DNA from: Cryoendolithus antarcticus
Lineage: Eukaryota; Ascomycota; Dothideomycetes; Cladosporiales; Cladosporiaceae
Reading direction: 5' to 3'
Assembly: GCA_002077065.1 (NCBI GenBank)
Contig: NAJO01000026.1
Coordinates: 1 to 64,000, forward strand
Length of the DNA stretch: 64,000 bases
The notes beneath the pieces were generated by a model. The model saw only the letters and a list, made by a program, of their open reading frames with translations. It was not told the origin of the DNA and searched no databases. Shown here piece by piece: positions 1 through 9,341 of the stretch (positions are counted from its first letter, which is position 1; every line of letters starts with the position of its first letter). Made by a program: the position numbers and the translations under genes.

Positions 1-78
1 CCCTAACCCTAACCCTAACCCTAACCCTAACCCTAACCCTAACCCTAACCCTAACCCTAACCCTAACCCTAACCCTAA
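1..78. repeat. Telomere (CCCTAA)n
   Basis: Thirteen perfect CCCTAA units, followed by a degenerate unit (ccctacc) and then unique sequence. This is the C-rich strand of the TTAGGG telomere used by most filamentous ascomycetes, so base 1 is at or near a physical chromosome end. There is no long degenerate telomere-like transition zone: eroded transposon sequence begins within a few tens of bases. Confidence 0.98.
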
Positions 79-181
79 CCCTACCTATACTAGGATCCTA
101 TAGGGGTTAACTCTATCTCCTATCCTATTCCTATTCTTTATTAGGATACTCCTACTAATACTAGAGACCCTAAGGTCCTCT

Positions 182-1560
182 ACTCGGGGGTTTTTAGATA
201 ATATAAATATCCTAGCTTAGTCCTACTCTATAGAGGAGAACTATAGGATCCTTATAGCTTAGTATAAGAAATATAAGGAGTAGGTAAAGAAATATAGAGT
301 TAAGTTTATACTAGAAAAGTACTAGCTTATTTACTTTATAAGGGTAAGGAAGAAGTATAACCTTAAGGCTATAGTATAGATCTAGGGATATACTATCTAA
401 CTATACTAATCTCTTAGACTTCTAGGAGTCTACCTAGACCTAAAGCTTAAGTAGGGAGTATATATTAAATAGATATAGTAGAAGGTAGAGATATAGATAT
501 AGTCTCTTACTAGGCTTATATACTTAACCTAGGGAGCTACCTTCTAGAAGGCTAAGACCCTTTATAAGGTCGTAATTAGGATAGCTCTAACCTATAGAGC
601 TTAGGTCTAGGCCTAGCCTAATAAGAAAGGTAAGATTCTAAGTAGCCTTATAAAGCTAATCTAAGCTATCTAGACTAGGTACCTTAGGACAATTATAGGA
701 GTATATAAGATAACTAGCTCTAGGGTAGTATACTATAAGATAGCTACTCTCCTAATCTAGGAATACCTAACCTAGCTTAGAGTATAATACTTAAAGACTT
801 CCTTAATATATTAAGCCCGGAATACTATTTAGGTAGCTATAGCTAAGATTAGGAGGGTATATAATAGTAGTAAGAGGGTACTATAAAGGGAGCTAGACCT
901 AGTAACTTAGAACTCTATTCTAGAAGGTAGGCCTAAGGAGTCCTCCTAGGAGAAGGCTAAGAGGATAGCCTATAGGATATAGGAAGGGAGCTAGCTAATT
1001 TAAGATAACTATCTAGCCTAGGATAGGAACCCTATAGACCTACTAATATAGTAGGCTATATACTTCTATTAGGATAAGATAGGGAAAGAGAGGATAGACT
1101 TTAGAGATACTCTATTAAAACTATATATTAGCCTAAAGAGGGTATAGAGTAGTATTATAATATAACTTAGGAGTAGCTATATAGGGCTAAACTCCTACTT
1201 ATATAGGAGAAGAGTCCTAGGAGTTAATTTACTATAATACTAGTATAACTATCCCTCCTAGAATATTAAGCATATAGTAATAAGCTATAGTTCCTAGGTA
1301 TAGGGGAGAGGGGAGATCTAGAGATAAGTAAAGGATAGATTATTTAGGGTAATAATAAATAGCCTAGAGGATCTAAAAAGGATTACCTAGTAGATCCTAG
1401 ATAAAGGATATATTATATAGTTTAAACTTATAGAGGAGACTAAGAGGGAGTTAGAGAGGAGGGTATAGGTAGGTAAGAGGTAGATACTTACTTAAGATAA
1501 GGAGTAGGAGTATAACTAGTATATAGCCTAGTATACTTCTAGAAGGTAAGCCAAGTATAA
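182..1560 (+). mobile_element. Decayed 5'-truncated non-LTR (LINE, Tad1-like) reverse transcriptase tail
   Basis: Translating the + strand in the frame beginning at 182 gives LINE-like protein broken only by TAA/TAG, at positions where Gln or Trp would be expected. Recognisable parts are a palm/thumb motif with LGVYLD near 430-450, a YRA-x-V-x-A stretch near 595-615 (family YGA.VW), a basic thumb segment with RYLRTIIGVYK near 675-710, and a C-terminal segment at about 1166-1300 whose order (IGLNSYLYRRRV, then a degraded Cys-rich patch, then IKHIVI) matches the terminal zinc-like domain of fungal LINEs. I saw no frame change over this span. The N-terminal endonuclease and early RT domains are absent, presumably lost at the telomere. 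It is non-functional. The assignment comes from remembered family motifs. Confidence 0.75.
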
Positions 1561-1675
1561 AAGTAAGGTAAGAGATAGGATTAGGGGTTTTTACTATAAC
1601 GAGTAGTTTCCTTCTTTAACATTTTATAGGATAGTTTCCTATATAGGCTACTAGAGTACTAAACTAGGCGTATAA

Positions 1676-2431
1676 ATTCTTATCTTATCTTATATCTCTA
1701 TAGAGGGAGTATTAGAAGAGAACTCTAGTATTAATAAGGTAGATACTACTAAGGACCTAGATACTAACTTTTCTAGTAACTCTAATAGTAGCGTTCTAGA
1801 TCTAGATATTATATCCCTAGCGCCTACGTCTACTAAGCCTCTTACTATTCTAGAGAGTAGTATAGACTCGGATAGTAGTAGCTCTAGTAATCCTATTCTA
1901 GAAAGAAGAGATACTAGTAGAGTAGATAGTAGCCCTAGTATTCCTAAGTTTAGAAGACTAGATAAAGATAATATTAGTAGACTAGAAGACCTAGAGACGC
2001 CTATTAAGAAGGATACTATACTAGAGTATATTAATACTATATCTACTAGTCCTAGGAGTTCTAGCTCGGAGGATCTATACTCGGTTAGCCCTAGTTCTAG
2101 AAGGCCTACTAATCTAATAGATCTTAATATACCTAGCCTAGATATAACTTCTCCTATAGATATTAGTAGTAGAGAGCCTAGTATAAGAGAGCTACCTAGT
2201 ATAGAAGATACTAGAGGTAGAATATCTAGTTTTATAGTAGAAGGAGTTAATAATCTAGCTATTCCGACTTCCTCTATACGTTCTACGTCTAGAGCTAGTA
2301 CTAAAAGATCTAGGGAGGAAAGAGAGGAGAGTAGTTCTAGTAAAAGTCTAGAGATAAAGGAGACTAAGCCTAAGAGAAGAGTAGATAGACCTAGGAAGAT
2401 TAAGACTAGGGGAAGGCCTAGAAAAGGCTAG
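1676..2431 (+). pseudogene. 251-codon stop-free, ATG-less reading frame with AT-hook-like C-terminus
   Basis: After TAA at 1673-1675 the frame stays open to TAG at 2429-2431. No ATG is possible because TG is absent. The conceptual product is Ser/Thr/Asp/Pro-rich and disordered, with many SS and SPS runs, and becomes basic at the end, finishing in a GRPRKG AT-hook-like motif. It lacks Gln, Trp, Met, His and Cys altogether, as CpA/TpG erasure dictates. It lies in the same frame as the upstream LINE remnant, and the few intervening stops are all TAA/TAG, so it may be the tail of that element's protein rather than a separate gene. In such TAG-rich DNA a 251-codon gap in stops is notable. Expression is not implied. 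Confidence 0.55.
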
Positions 2432-2945
2432 CTAAGATAGTAAGTACTTCTTTAATACGTTCTAGATAATTCTAGGCTAACTTCTACTTAGTAATACTTA
2501 GTCTAATAGAATAAGAGACTAGAAAGCTAGGTTAGTCTCTTAAGGGTATATAGACTATATTAGGATAATTACTAAGCTTCTAGTACTTTCTATATCTATA
2601 GAGAAGAGATATATAATATATCTACTCTATCTTCTCTATCTTCTCTATATTAAGTTTAGAAATTAAGTACTCTAGTCTATCCTCTATAGATATAAACCTA
2701 GCTTTTTTTATCTTATCTCTACTAATATCTATTATTATACTCTAAGTACTTAAGGAGTTTATATAAGTACTACTAGAATATCTTTATCTTTAATATATCT
2801 CTAGAATACTACCTCTAATTTACTAGGATAATATAGATAGAGTATATAGTAGTAATCTATTTTTCTAGAGTATAATAGAGATAGAGAAGATAATAAAAGG
2901 ATCTATAAGAGTATAGGAAAGCTCTAGGAGCGAGAAATATAGTTA

Positions 2946-3035
2946 CCGCGTAAATTTCGTAGCGAAAATAGCTAGGGAATATAGGGTAACTAGTAACCGC
3001 GTAAGGGGAATTCGAGGTAACCGGTTTCCGCGTAA
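2946..3035. repeat. Three copies of CCGCGTAA in eroded DNA
   Basis: The octamer ccgcgtaa occurs at 2946-2953, 2997-3004 and 3028-3035. These CpG-containing words stand out in a block that is otherwise TA-rich. They may be remnants of a CpG-rich terminal region that RIP at CpA left unchanged. Confidence 0.5.
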
Positions 3036-3171
3036 TATCTAGTTAGGGTAACCCGGGTTAACTCCGAAACCGTTTTATAGAGTAATCTTATATAGGTAAA
3101 TATATAGTAGGTTTTATACTATAAGTCTAGTTAGCCTAAGCGAAGGGTAGTAAATAAAGAAGACTATTAAT

Positions 3172-3222
3172 AGGCGTAGGACGGCGATAGGCGAAGGATA
3201 GCGATAGGCGAAGGACGGCGAT
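3172..3222. repeat. 17-bp tandem repeat, three copies
   Basis: Units at 3172-3188, 3189-3205 and 3206-3222 share the pattern AGGCGWAGGAYRGCGAT with one to three mismatches. A related fragment (gcgataagcggaagacgg) follows. The array sits exactly at the boundary between the eroded block and normal DNA. Confidence 0.8.
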
Positions 3223-3331
3223 GCGATAAGCGGAAGACGGTAACGAGCGAGTAGGAGACGATGCTTTAACGTCGACGATGTCTATATCTATAGTCGTAAT
3301 ATACACGCCGTATAGTATATCGCTACCCCTT

Positions 3332-4615
3332 CTATAGCTTTGCCCTCGCCTCGACCAATCCCTTCGCCCACTTCTGGTACTGCTTCGTCTGCTTCGCATC
3401 CCGTATTTGATCCCACCCGAACGCAATGACCGGCCAGACCCCCTGCCACGCCCGGCCTTGTCCTCCCGTCGCCGCCATGTTCCAGTGCACTGCCGCGATG
3501 GAAGCGATGCTGACCAGCATCTTCGGCAGCACCCAAGTCGGACTCGTAGATGGTGATGGATCTTCGCCGCGCTGCCAGCGGTTGGGAAGGTCAGGGATTA
3601 GACCGATTGCGGTGCCAACGCCAGCGAGCAGACGATCAGACGATGCGACCACTGCGTCGAGGGTGGCGCGCTTGCGAATGCCGCCCGTGACGACCACTGG
3701 CATGGTGGCAACTTGCTCAACTTGCTTCGCGGCTTCGAAGAAGTACATCTCGCGTATCGTAGTGCTGCTTTGAGCAGTCTTCTCATCCATGACCATGTGC
3801 GACCCAGCCATCGCAGGACTCTCGTAGTTGCCGCCGCTGATCTCGATGAAGTCGATGTGCATAGTGTTGAGCTGCTTGACGATCCAAAGCAGGTCCTCTG
3901 AGTCGAAGCCACCCTTCTGGAAGTCGGAGCTGTTGATCTTGACAGCAACGCCAAAAGTAGGCGACACATTCGCTCGGACAGCCTTGAGTACCTCAAACAG
4001 CAACCGAGCACGGTTCTCCCTCGATCCTCCCCAGCGATCTGTCCTGACATTTGCCAGAGGTGACAGGAATGCTGAGATCAAATAGCCATGCGCCGCATGA
4101 ACCTCCACACCGTCTGCACCCAGCTCCTCTGCCTTACGCGCAGCATATGCAAATCGATGTATGATGTCTTGTATCTTCTCCTCACTCATGGCGATCGGCT
4201 GGCCGAAGAGCGCGCTCAACCGGCCCATCTTGACCTGAACATCCGACGGCCCGTAGGCCTCAATGCCAGCCTGCTTCTTCACCTGTCGGCCAGGATGGTT
4301 GATCTGCAGCCAGAATTGCGCGCCGTGTGCCTTCGTCTTCGATATCAGGGTGCGCCAGACTTGATCATCTTGTGGCCCGGCATCTTCAGCGAGTAGCGTG
4401 TCGCCGGCAAGAGCCATGGCGAGGGGATCGATCATAACATGGCCGCTGAGAATGAGTCCACTGCCGCCTGCTCCCCAAGCATCGTACAGCTTGATCATTG
4501 CTCTCGAGGGCTGACAATGAAGTTCTACGTCGGCCATGCTCTCCTCCATCGCTGCTTTGACGATGCGGTTCTTGATCGTGGAGCCATTGGGCAGGGAGAT
4601 CGGATTGAATGCCAT
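3332..4615 (-). CDS. Old Yellow Enzyme-like NADH:flavin oxidoreductase
   Basis: 427 aa, single exon, ATG at 4613-4615. The product is a TIM-barrel FMN enzyme of the OYE family that would reduce activated C=C bonds of enones or related substrates using NAD(P)H; the natural substrate is unknown. Visible family signatures are QINHPGRQ (about 104-111), the catalytic HAAHG with the His173/His176 pair and Tyr178, then FLSP and the RTDRWGGS-x-ENR segment (about 191-202), and a GG-x-R phosphate-binding stretch in the last third. It is the first intact gene inward of the telomere. Its TAG stop falls at the edge of the CpA-eroded block, so a longer original C-terminus cannot be excluded (CAG to TAG would look the same). 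Confidence 0.9.
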   Translation of the reverse strand: MAFNPISLPNGSTIKNRIVKAAMEESMADVELHCQPSRAMIKLYDAWGAGGSGLILSGHVMIDPLAMALAGDTLLAEDAGPQDDQVWRTLISKTKAHGAQFWLQINHPGRQVKKQAGIEAYGPSDVQVKMGRLSALFGQPIAMSEEKIQDIIHRFAYAARKAEELGADGVEVHAAHGYLISAFLSPLANVRTDRWGGSRENRARLLFEVLKAVRANVSPTFGVAVKINSSDFQKGGFDSEDLLWIVKQLNTMHIDFIEISGGNYESPAMAGSHMVMDEKTAQSSTTIREMYFFEAAKQVEQVATMPVVVTGGIRKRATLDAVVASSDRLLAGVGTAIGLIPDLPNRWQRGEDPSPSTSPTWVLPKMLVSIASIAAVHWNMAATGGQGRAWQGVWPVIAFGWDQIRDAKQTKQYQKWAKGLVEARAKL

Positions 4616-6192
4616 GGTTCGTGACGTGTGTTGGAGAGCTCTAGCGAATGTTCCTCGCTACTAAAAGCTGCGTTGCTGTGCTCTTCTTCAAGGGTTGTAC
4701 GATTGATGTCTGTTCGGAGGCCGTTGTTCAGGGCGGCAGACGAGGTATTTGAACATGCGTGTCTCGAACGCTCGGTCCCACCATGATTGCAAACCGGTGG
4801 AGAAAGTTCCTCCGATTATCGTGTACGACAGTGAGGTCTCGGGATGCGTATCGATCTAGCGCGTCGCCATCCTGCATATGCAATCGAAACGGAGAGGCAG
4901 TGGCCGCAGCCGAGGCACGCACAAAAGTCCAATGCAGGCACAATGTCGGCGAACTCACCGAGCTCCGCCGACATCTTCAGTCAACTACGGACGGTTGTTC
5001 ATCCACCAAGAAGTTCTGACCATTTGTCAATTACGAAGGGCACCAATTGCTCGAGATTACAGCGCATTGACATTGCGTAATGCACGGCATGTATCGTATC
5101 GAATTCGCTGTCTCTGACTACCTAGGGCTGCCGATGCGGTCTGCATGAGAGCGCGCGGTCTCGCAGGGCGTACGCCTGAATGCTGAGCGGGTCGTGATGG
5201 TCCACGCAGCCGGCATCCAGATTGCTTCAATACCGTGCAAAGTTGTCAAGATCCCTGATGTCGTCTGAGGCGGGGCTGGATGGCCGTACCTTCGAAGTAT
5301 TAAGGGGAACGGCAGCGGCCGAGACATCAATTCGCTGCCAGCACCTTCAAGGCCGGCGTGAATGCGTTGGCCACCATAGCGCAGATTCGAGCTTGTCAAG
5401 TGGAGAAAACAACGCAAGCAAGGGAGTGGCCTTCGCTTAGCCAGTCTTGCTACACGAGTCCGATCAAGTCGAGTCGAGGCTTGCAACTAGCTTGTCTGTT
5501 GCCAGGCCGGCAAACGCCGTGCTCCACGATACTCTGTACGGACGGAACGCCAGGATTGGTTTCGAACCACTACCTACAGCTCCTCAGACACTAACTTGAG
5601 TGTCGTTGTTTACACCCACATCGCTCGACCGGGCCCCCTTACGCTTAGTGAGTAGCAGCAGCCTCGTGCCTAGCTCGGCGTGAGAAGGCGACAGATCTCA
5701 TCGAAGAAGAGGGGATGCTAGACCTCGTCGTCGCCATGCTCCACCGCACCGAATCTCACAACACCATCGGCAGCGAAACACCCGCAGCTGACGAGGATGG
5801 GAGCTTCCATACCTCGGGGTCTAATCAATTACGCAAGCCTTTCGACAAGGGGAGTACTAGAAGACCGCAGACAAAATTGGCAGCTATGGTGGACCGAGCG
5901 GCTCTTCACTCTCGCCGAGCATCTTGCTCATGACGCTATCTCGTGAGGATCTTAGTCGTGTGAAGTCACGCAGTCTGATTGATGCATCTTCGTTTCAGTC
6001 ATGCGACCTGATTATTGCCTCCGTGATCAACTCAATGCGCAACACTGGATCAGTCGGATCTCGTTTTACTTGACTGCACTCTGACCTTGCTGATTGCGCG
6101 GCACATCGTTCCTTTCCCACTACATGCAACACATCTATTGCGAGGTGCCTCGACTGCATTATCAGGGCGATTCTAACAGCACAAACACGTAG
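4616..6192. other. Intergenic, no supported gene
   Basis: 1.6 kb upstream of the OYE-like gene. Only short overlapping open frames with no family resemblance are seen on either strand. Composition is ordinary and there is no RIP signature. The region should contain the promoter of the OYE-like gene at its left edge. Confidence 0.6.
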
Positions 6193-6765
6193 AGCCATCA
6201 GATACCGGTTCGTAGAATCGCACTGACGGTCTTCCAGGCGCTGCTCAACATATTTACTGAGGGCGGAGCTCGAGCACATCTTACAACAACAGCATCTGAG
6301 AATTCGTCGATCGCCACCACTAAGGCTGCAACAAAGCCCGATCATTTCTCCCGCCTCCCGGCCGAAATCCGACTCATCATATACGACGCACTCTTCACTT
6401 CTATTCTCGATCCGGACGCGCCACTGGAGGATCTCCGAAGTTGCCAACCCACACCTCCTGTCTTGCGCGTGTCGCGCATGACCCGCCGCGAAGCTCTACC
6501 ACTATGGTCATGTGAGCTTCACGCCGCCCTCAAATGCAACTGCAGGATGGATCCACAGCTCTTCCAAGTCTACGACGATGCCATGCGGGTCGTATGGAAC
6601 AAGCAAAGGGCGGTGTTGGTAGTTACGAAAGTGGAGTATGAAGCGATGGATTGTGCAGAGCTTAACTTGGAAGCGCTGTGGACTCGTGGAGACGTCTTGG
6701 ATGCGCTTCTCTGCGAGGTGAGTCCCCAATTCAGGTCGGCGCGTTCCAAAGAAGGAGACACTTAG
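6193..6765 (+). pseudogene. F-box-like (LPxEIRLxIY) family member, 5' end missing
   Basis: The frame is open from 6193 (after TAG at 6190-6192) to TAG at 6763-6765. The conserved N-terminal family block begins near 6352 (RLPAEIRLIIYDALF) and is followed by PPVLRVSRMTRREALPLW, the second hallmark of the family. No in-frame ATG exists upstream of the motif; the first internal Met is inside the second block. Either a 5' exon is joined by an intron that I cannot place, or the copy has lost its start. The first motif resembles the F-box/2EXR-type motif of fungal proteins, which may bind Skp1, but no function is established. It is tail-to-tail with UTP25. Confidence 0.6.
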
Positions 6766-6896
6766 TCCAGGACGTGGCTGATAAGGGGGTAAGTGGAGTT
6801 TGGGTTGGGGCGACAAGTTCAGCAGCGCACTCTCATGAACCGTCTCGAGATGCTCGAGAGTGCTATTGAACGAACGCTTCAATAGCAAACGTCTCA

Positions 6897-9140
6897 TCAT
6901 ATGAACTCAAAGACATCCCCCTTCCCTCCGAGCAGTCCCCCAACCCTCCTACTCCCCACAATCCGCTCCAGAGCCAATCCATCCCACTTCCCAAACAATA
7001 CCCTCACTCCCTTCCTCTCACCCTCCCCCTCCTCTAGACCCTCCACAAGCTCCCGATAGAACACCTCCGAGTCCGGCACGCCGTAGAACACGATCCGCTT
7101 CACACCCTTCAACTTCAGCCGGAAAAAGTGATGCGCTCGCTGCGTATACAGCAGCATCGAATGTCGCCCGTTCATAAAGTGACTTCGTGCTCGACGCTGC
7201 GATGAAACATCGCTGTAGTCGTGTATAGCGCCGAAGGAGATGTTTGATGTCAAGTCTGAGGTGGCGAAGAAGTTGCGCATCCGTAGGAAGTCGAAGTAGG
7301 AGGGTATGAAGACCATTGTGCCGGTCAGTCTGAGGAGTGAGGGTAAGACCGCAGTAGTGAAGTATTTGAAGCGGATGTCTGGGTCTTGTAGCGGTGATGG
7401 CGAGGAGAACCGGGAGAAAGTCTGCTTGATGCCGAGATCCGTGAGAGAGGTTATGGCACCGGCATATGACGGTGTAAGCTTTGCCTTGCCAGCGATGTTG
7501 GTGAGTGAGTTGTAGAGGTGAAGCATTTGTGGTGTGGTGTAGGCAGAGAAGAGGAATGTCTGGCGGAAGTGCTTTGCGGTGCCGTCGAGGTAGGCGTGTC
7601 GTACGCGGCTGATGTCACAGCCGTGGAGATCTGTGGGTTGGAGGTTGAGATGTGAGAACACGAGAGAGACATTGTCCCAGTTCTGCATGTGCATTGCATC
7701 CGCCTGGTCGACGATGCATAACTCGATTGAGGAGAGGAAGTCATGATCTCGTTTTCGACGGTCAGGATTCTCGATGATGCGGCGTAGACCAAGCGGAGAT
7801 GCAAGGATGATGTCGGAAGTGTAGAAGGCGGAGAAGTACTTGAGTGTCTTCCGCGTGAACTTCAGCGCTGTCAGGAAGTTGTTATCGTTGTTGCCACCGA
7901 AAAGCTCCGTGTAGTCCTCGGCCATACTTGGTCGTGGAACCACAGCTTCATCAAACGAGTCCTTGAATCGCTGCTTATTCTCTTGCTGCTCTGGAGCGAA
8001 CAGATCGACGATGCAATCCGCATAATTCGCGGCCATCTGTCGGGTCTCGGTCAGGATCAGCACCTTTGGTCGTGTAAAGCCCTGGTCGCGCAGCTCTGGC
8101 ACCTCTTCCCCTTCGCTATGCGCTAGTCGCGCTGTGTTCTTCAATACCTTGTCACGCCCCTTGAGCACGTGGTTGAGGGCGTGCAGACATGCTAGACTTC
8201 GGAAGCTGCCTGCATTGCTGGGCGTGCGAGTGCTTATTAGCAAGTCTTGATAGTCGAAGAGATGTGGCGAGATCGCACGCTGCACGTCATCAAACTTGCC
8301 AATGTGCTTCCGAGACGGATCGACAAGCTTCTGCTTGAGTGATACGTCGGCGACACTATTATGATGATCCACTTGGGCGACAGTAGCAAGCGCAGACTCA
8401 GGCAACGAGATCGAAAGAGTACCGTCATGGGATACACGCTTCTTCTCGACCCTCCACTTACCCGCTTGGACATCTCGGAGGCGGGATGTGAGCTCATTGT
8501 CATCAGGATTGGCGAAGTGGAACTCGAAGGGATCGAGCATAGATGTATCCTCGTTCAAGTCGTCTTCGGCGTCGTGCTCGTTATCTGGCTCGAGAGTCTG
8601 ACCTACGGGTCGGCCTGGTTCGGCTGACTCGTCCGCAGCATCGCTCTCATCGTCGACCTCGAGTTCAGGCTCCGCATCAAGTTCCTCCGGCAGTTCTGTG
8701 TCGCCATTCTCCACGTTGAAATCAGCGCTCATCTCCGAGTCAAGCTTCCGCCGCTTGTTCGGCCGTTCCTCTCTGTTAAGTGTAGGCTTGAAAGATGCTA
8801 GAAGCTTGCTATACGCCTTTGCAGGGGGTACTGGGACCTCGTCGTCGTCCTCGTCGCTGGCTTCGTCCTGGGTCCCATCGCTCAGATCGACATCGTCGTC
8901 GACCTCGTCCGCACTCTCGCCATCACTCTTTGACTCGATGTCTCTCACACGCTGACTGTCGAACTTCCTGTACTGCCCTCCTCTCGTCCTGATGCCACTC
9001 CGTGCATCTCGCCCAGCGCTCGCGCCTCTAGCACCTCCCCTTCCTCCTCTGCCACCTCTACCACCTCTGCTACTTCCTCTACCACCTCCGCCGCCTCGTG
9101 ATCCTCCGCCGCCTTTTCCGCGACCTCTGCTTGGAGCCAT
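6897..9140 (-). CDS. utp25: U3 snoRNA-associated protein 25 (Utp25), SSU processome
   Basis: 747 aa, one exon, ATG at 9138-9140. Utp25 is a nucleolar, degenerate DEAD-like protein of the small-subunit processome, needed for early cleavages of pre-18S rRNA. The protein opens with a Gly/Arg (RGG) tract (about 1-55), then an acidic disordered region (about 70-210), then the Utp25 core from about 280 to the end. The core includes PKVLILTETR, an IILASPLGLR helicase-like stretch, CIVDQADAM in place of a DEAD box, and a FSAYTTPQM segment. Length fits fungal Utp25. It shares a ~200-bp divergent promoter region with eIF3f, pairing ribosome assembly with translation initiation. Confidence 0.93.
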   Translation of the reverse strand: MAPSRGRGKGGGGSRGGGGGRGSSRGGRGGRGGRGGARGASAGRDARSGIRTRGGQYRKFDSQRVRDIESKSDGESADEVDDDVDLSDGTQDEASDEDDDEVPVPPAKAYSKLLASFKPTLNREERPNKRRKLDSEMSADFNVENGDTELPEELDAEPELEVDDESDAADESAEPGRPVGQTLEPDNEHDAEDDLNEDTSMLDPFEFHFANPDDNELTSRLRDVQAGKWRVEKKRVSHDGTLSISLPESALATVAQVDHHNSVADVSLKQKLVDPSRKHIGKFDDVQRAISPHLFDYQDLLISTRTPSNAGSFRSLACLHALNHVLKGRDKVLKNTARLAHSEGEEVPELRDQGFTRPKVLILTETRQMAANYADCIVDLFAPEQQENKQRFKDSFDEAVVPRPSMAEDYTELFGGNNDNNFLTALKFTRKTLKYFSAFYTSDIILASPLGLRRIIENPDRRKRDHDFLSSIELCIVDQADAMHMQNWDNVSLVFSHLNLQPTDLHGCDISRVRHAYLDGTAKHFRQTFLFSAYTTPQMLHLYNSLTNIAGKAKLTPSYAGAITSLTDLGIKQTFSRFSSPSPLQDPDIRFKYFTTAVLPSLLRLTGTMVFIPSYFDFLRMRNFFATSDLTSNISFGAIHDYSDVSSQRRARSHFMNGRHSMLLYTQRAHHFFRLKLKGVKRIVFYGVPDSEVFYRELVEGLEEGEGERKGVRVLFGKWDGLALERIVGSRRVGGLLGGKGDVFEFI

Positions 9141-9341
9141 TTTGATGTGATTAATTTAATTGCAGCCAGTTGACTTTCACATGCTTTGTCGGCACCGACA
9201 GCTGACTCGCGCACTTTGAATTTGTCCGGAATCTTGGCATCGAAACCCAGCAACCTCACCTCTGCGATCAAACAATTTTCTCGATTTGCCGCCCGGAGCG
9301 CAGTCACCCATTCCCGTCACCCTCCACACACCACCGCGAAG
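9141..9341. promoter_or_regulatory. Divergent promoter, utp25 / eIF3f
   Basis: 201 bp separate the two ATGs, which point away from each other, so both core promoters and 5' leaders must lie here or overlap the coding ends. No TATA box or named factor site was recognised. An in-frame TTG-initiated extension of eIF3f reaches back to 9186, but the ATG at 9342 fits the family start. Confidence 0.6.

Larger units (their letters stand above)
79..3331. other. RIP-eroded, CpA/TpG-depleted subtelomeric block
   Basis: About 3.2 kb of TA-rich DNA. Reading every line between 84 and 3220, I find four CA dinucleotides (near 690, 1271, 1552 and 1620) and no TG, while CpG sites survive (for example around 1800 and 2946). 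Loss of CpA on both strands with gain of TpA is the classical product of repeat-induced point mutation. Here it is so complete that ATG and TGA cannot occur. TG/CA reappear at 3222-3304, just before the first intact gene, so the edge is sharp. No intact gene lies inside. Confidence 0.93.

Noticed and set aside
5995..6447. 150-codon minus-strand frame
   Set aside because: It lies antisense to the clearly recognisable LPAEIRLIIY region of the F-box-like copy and shows no family features.
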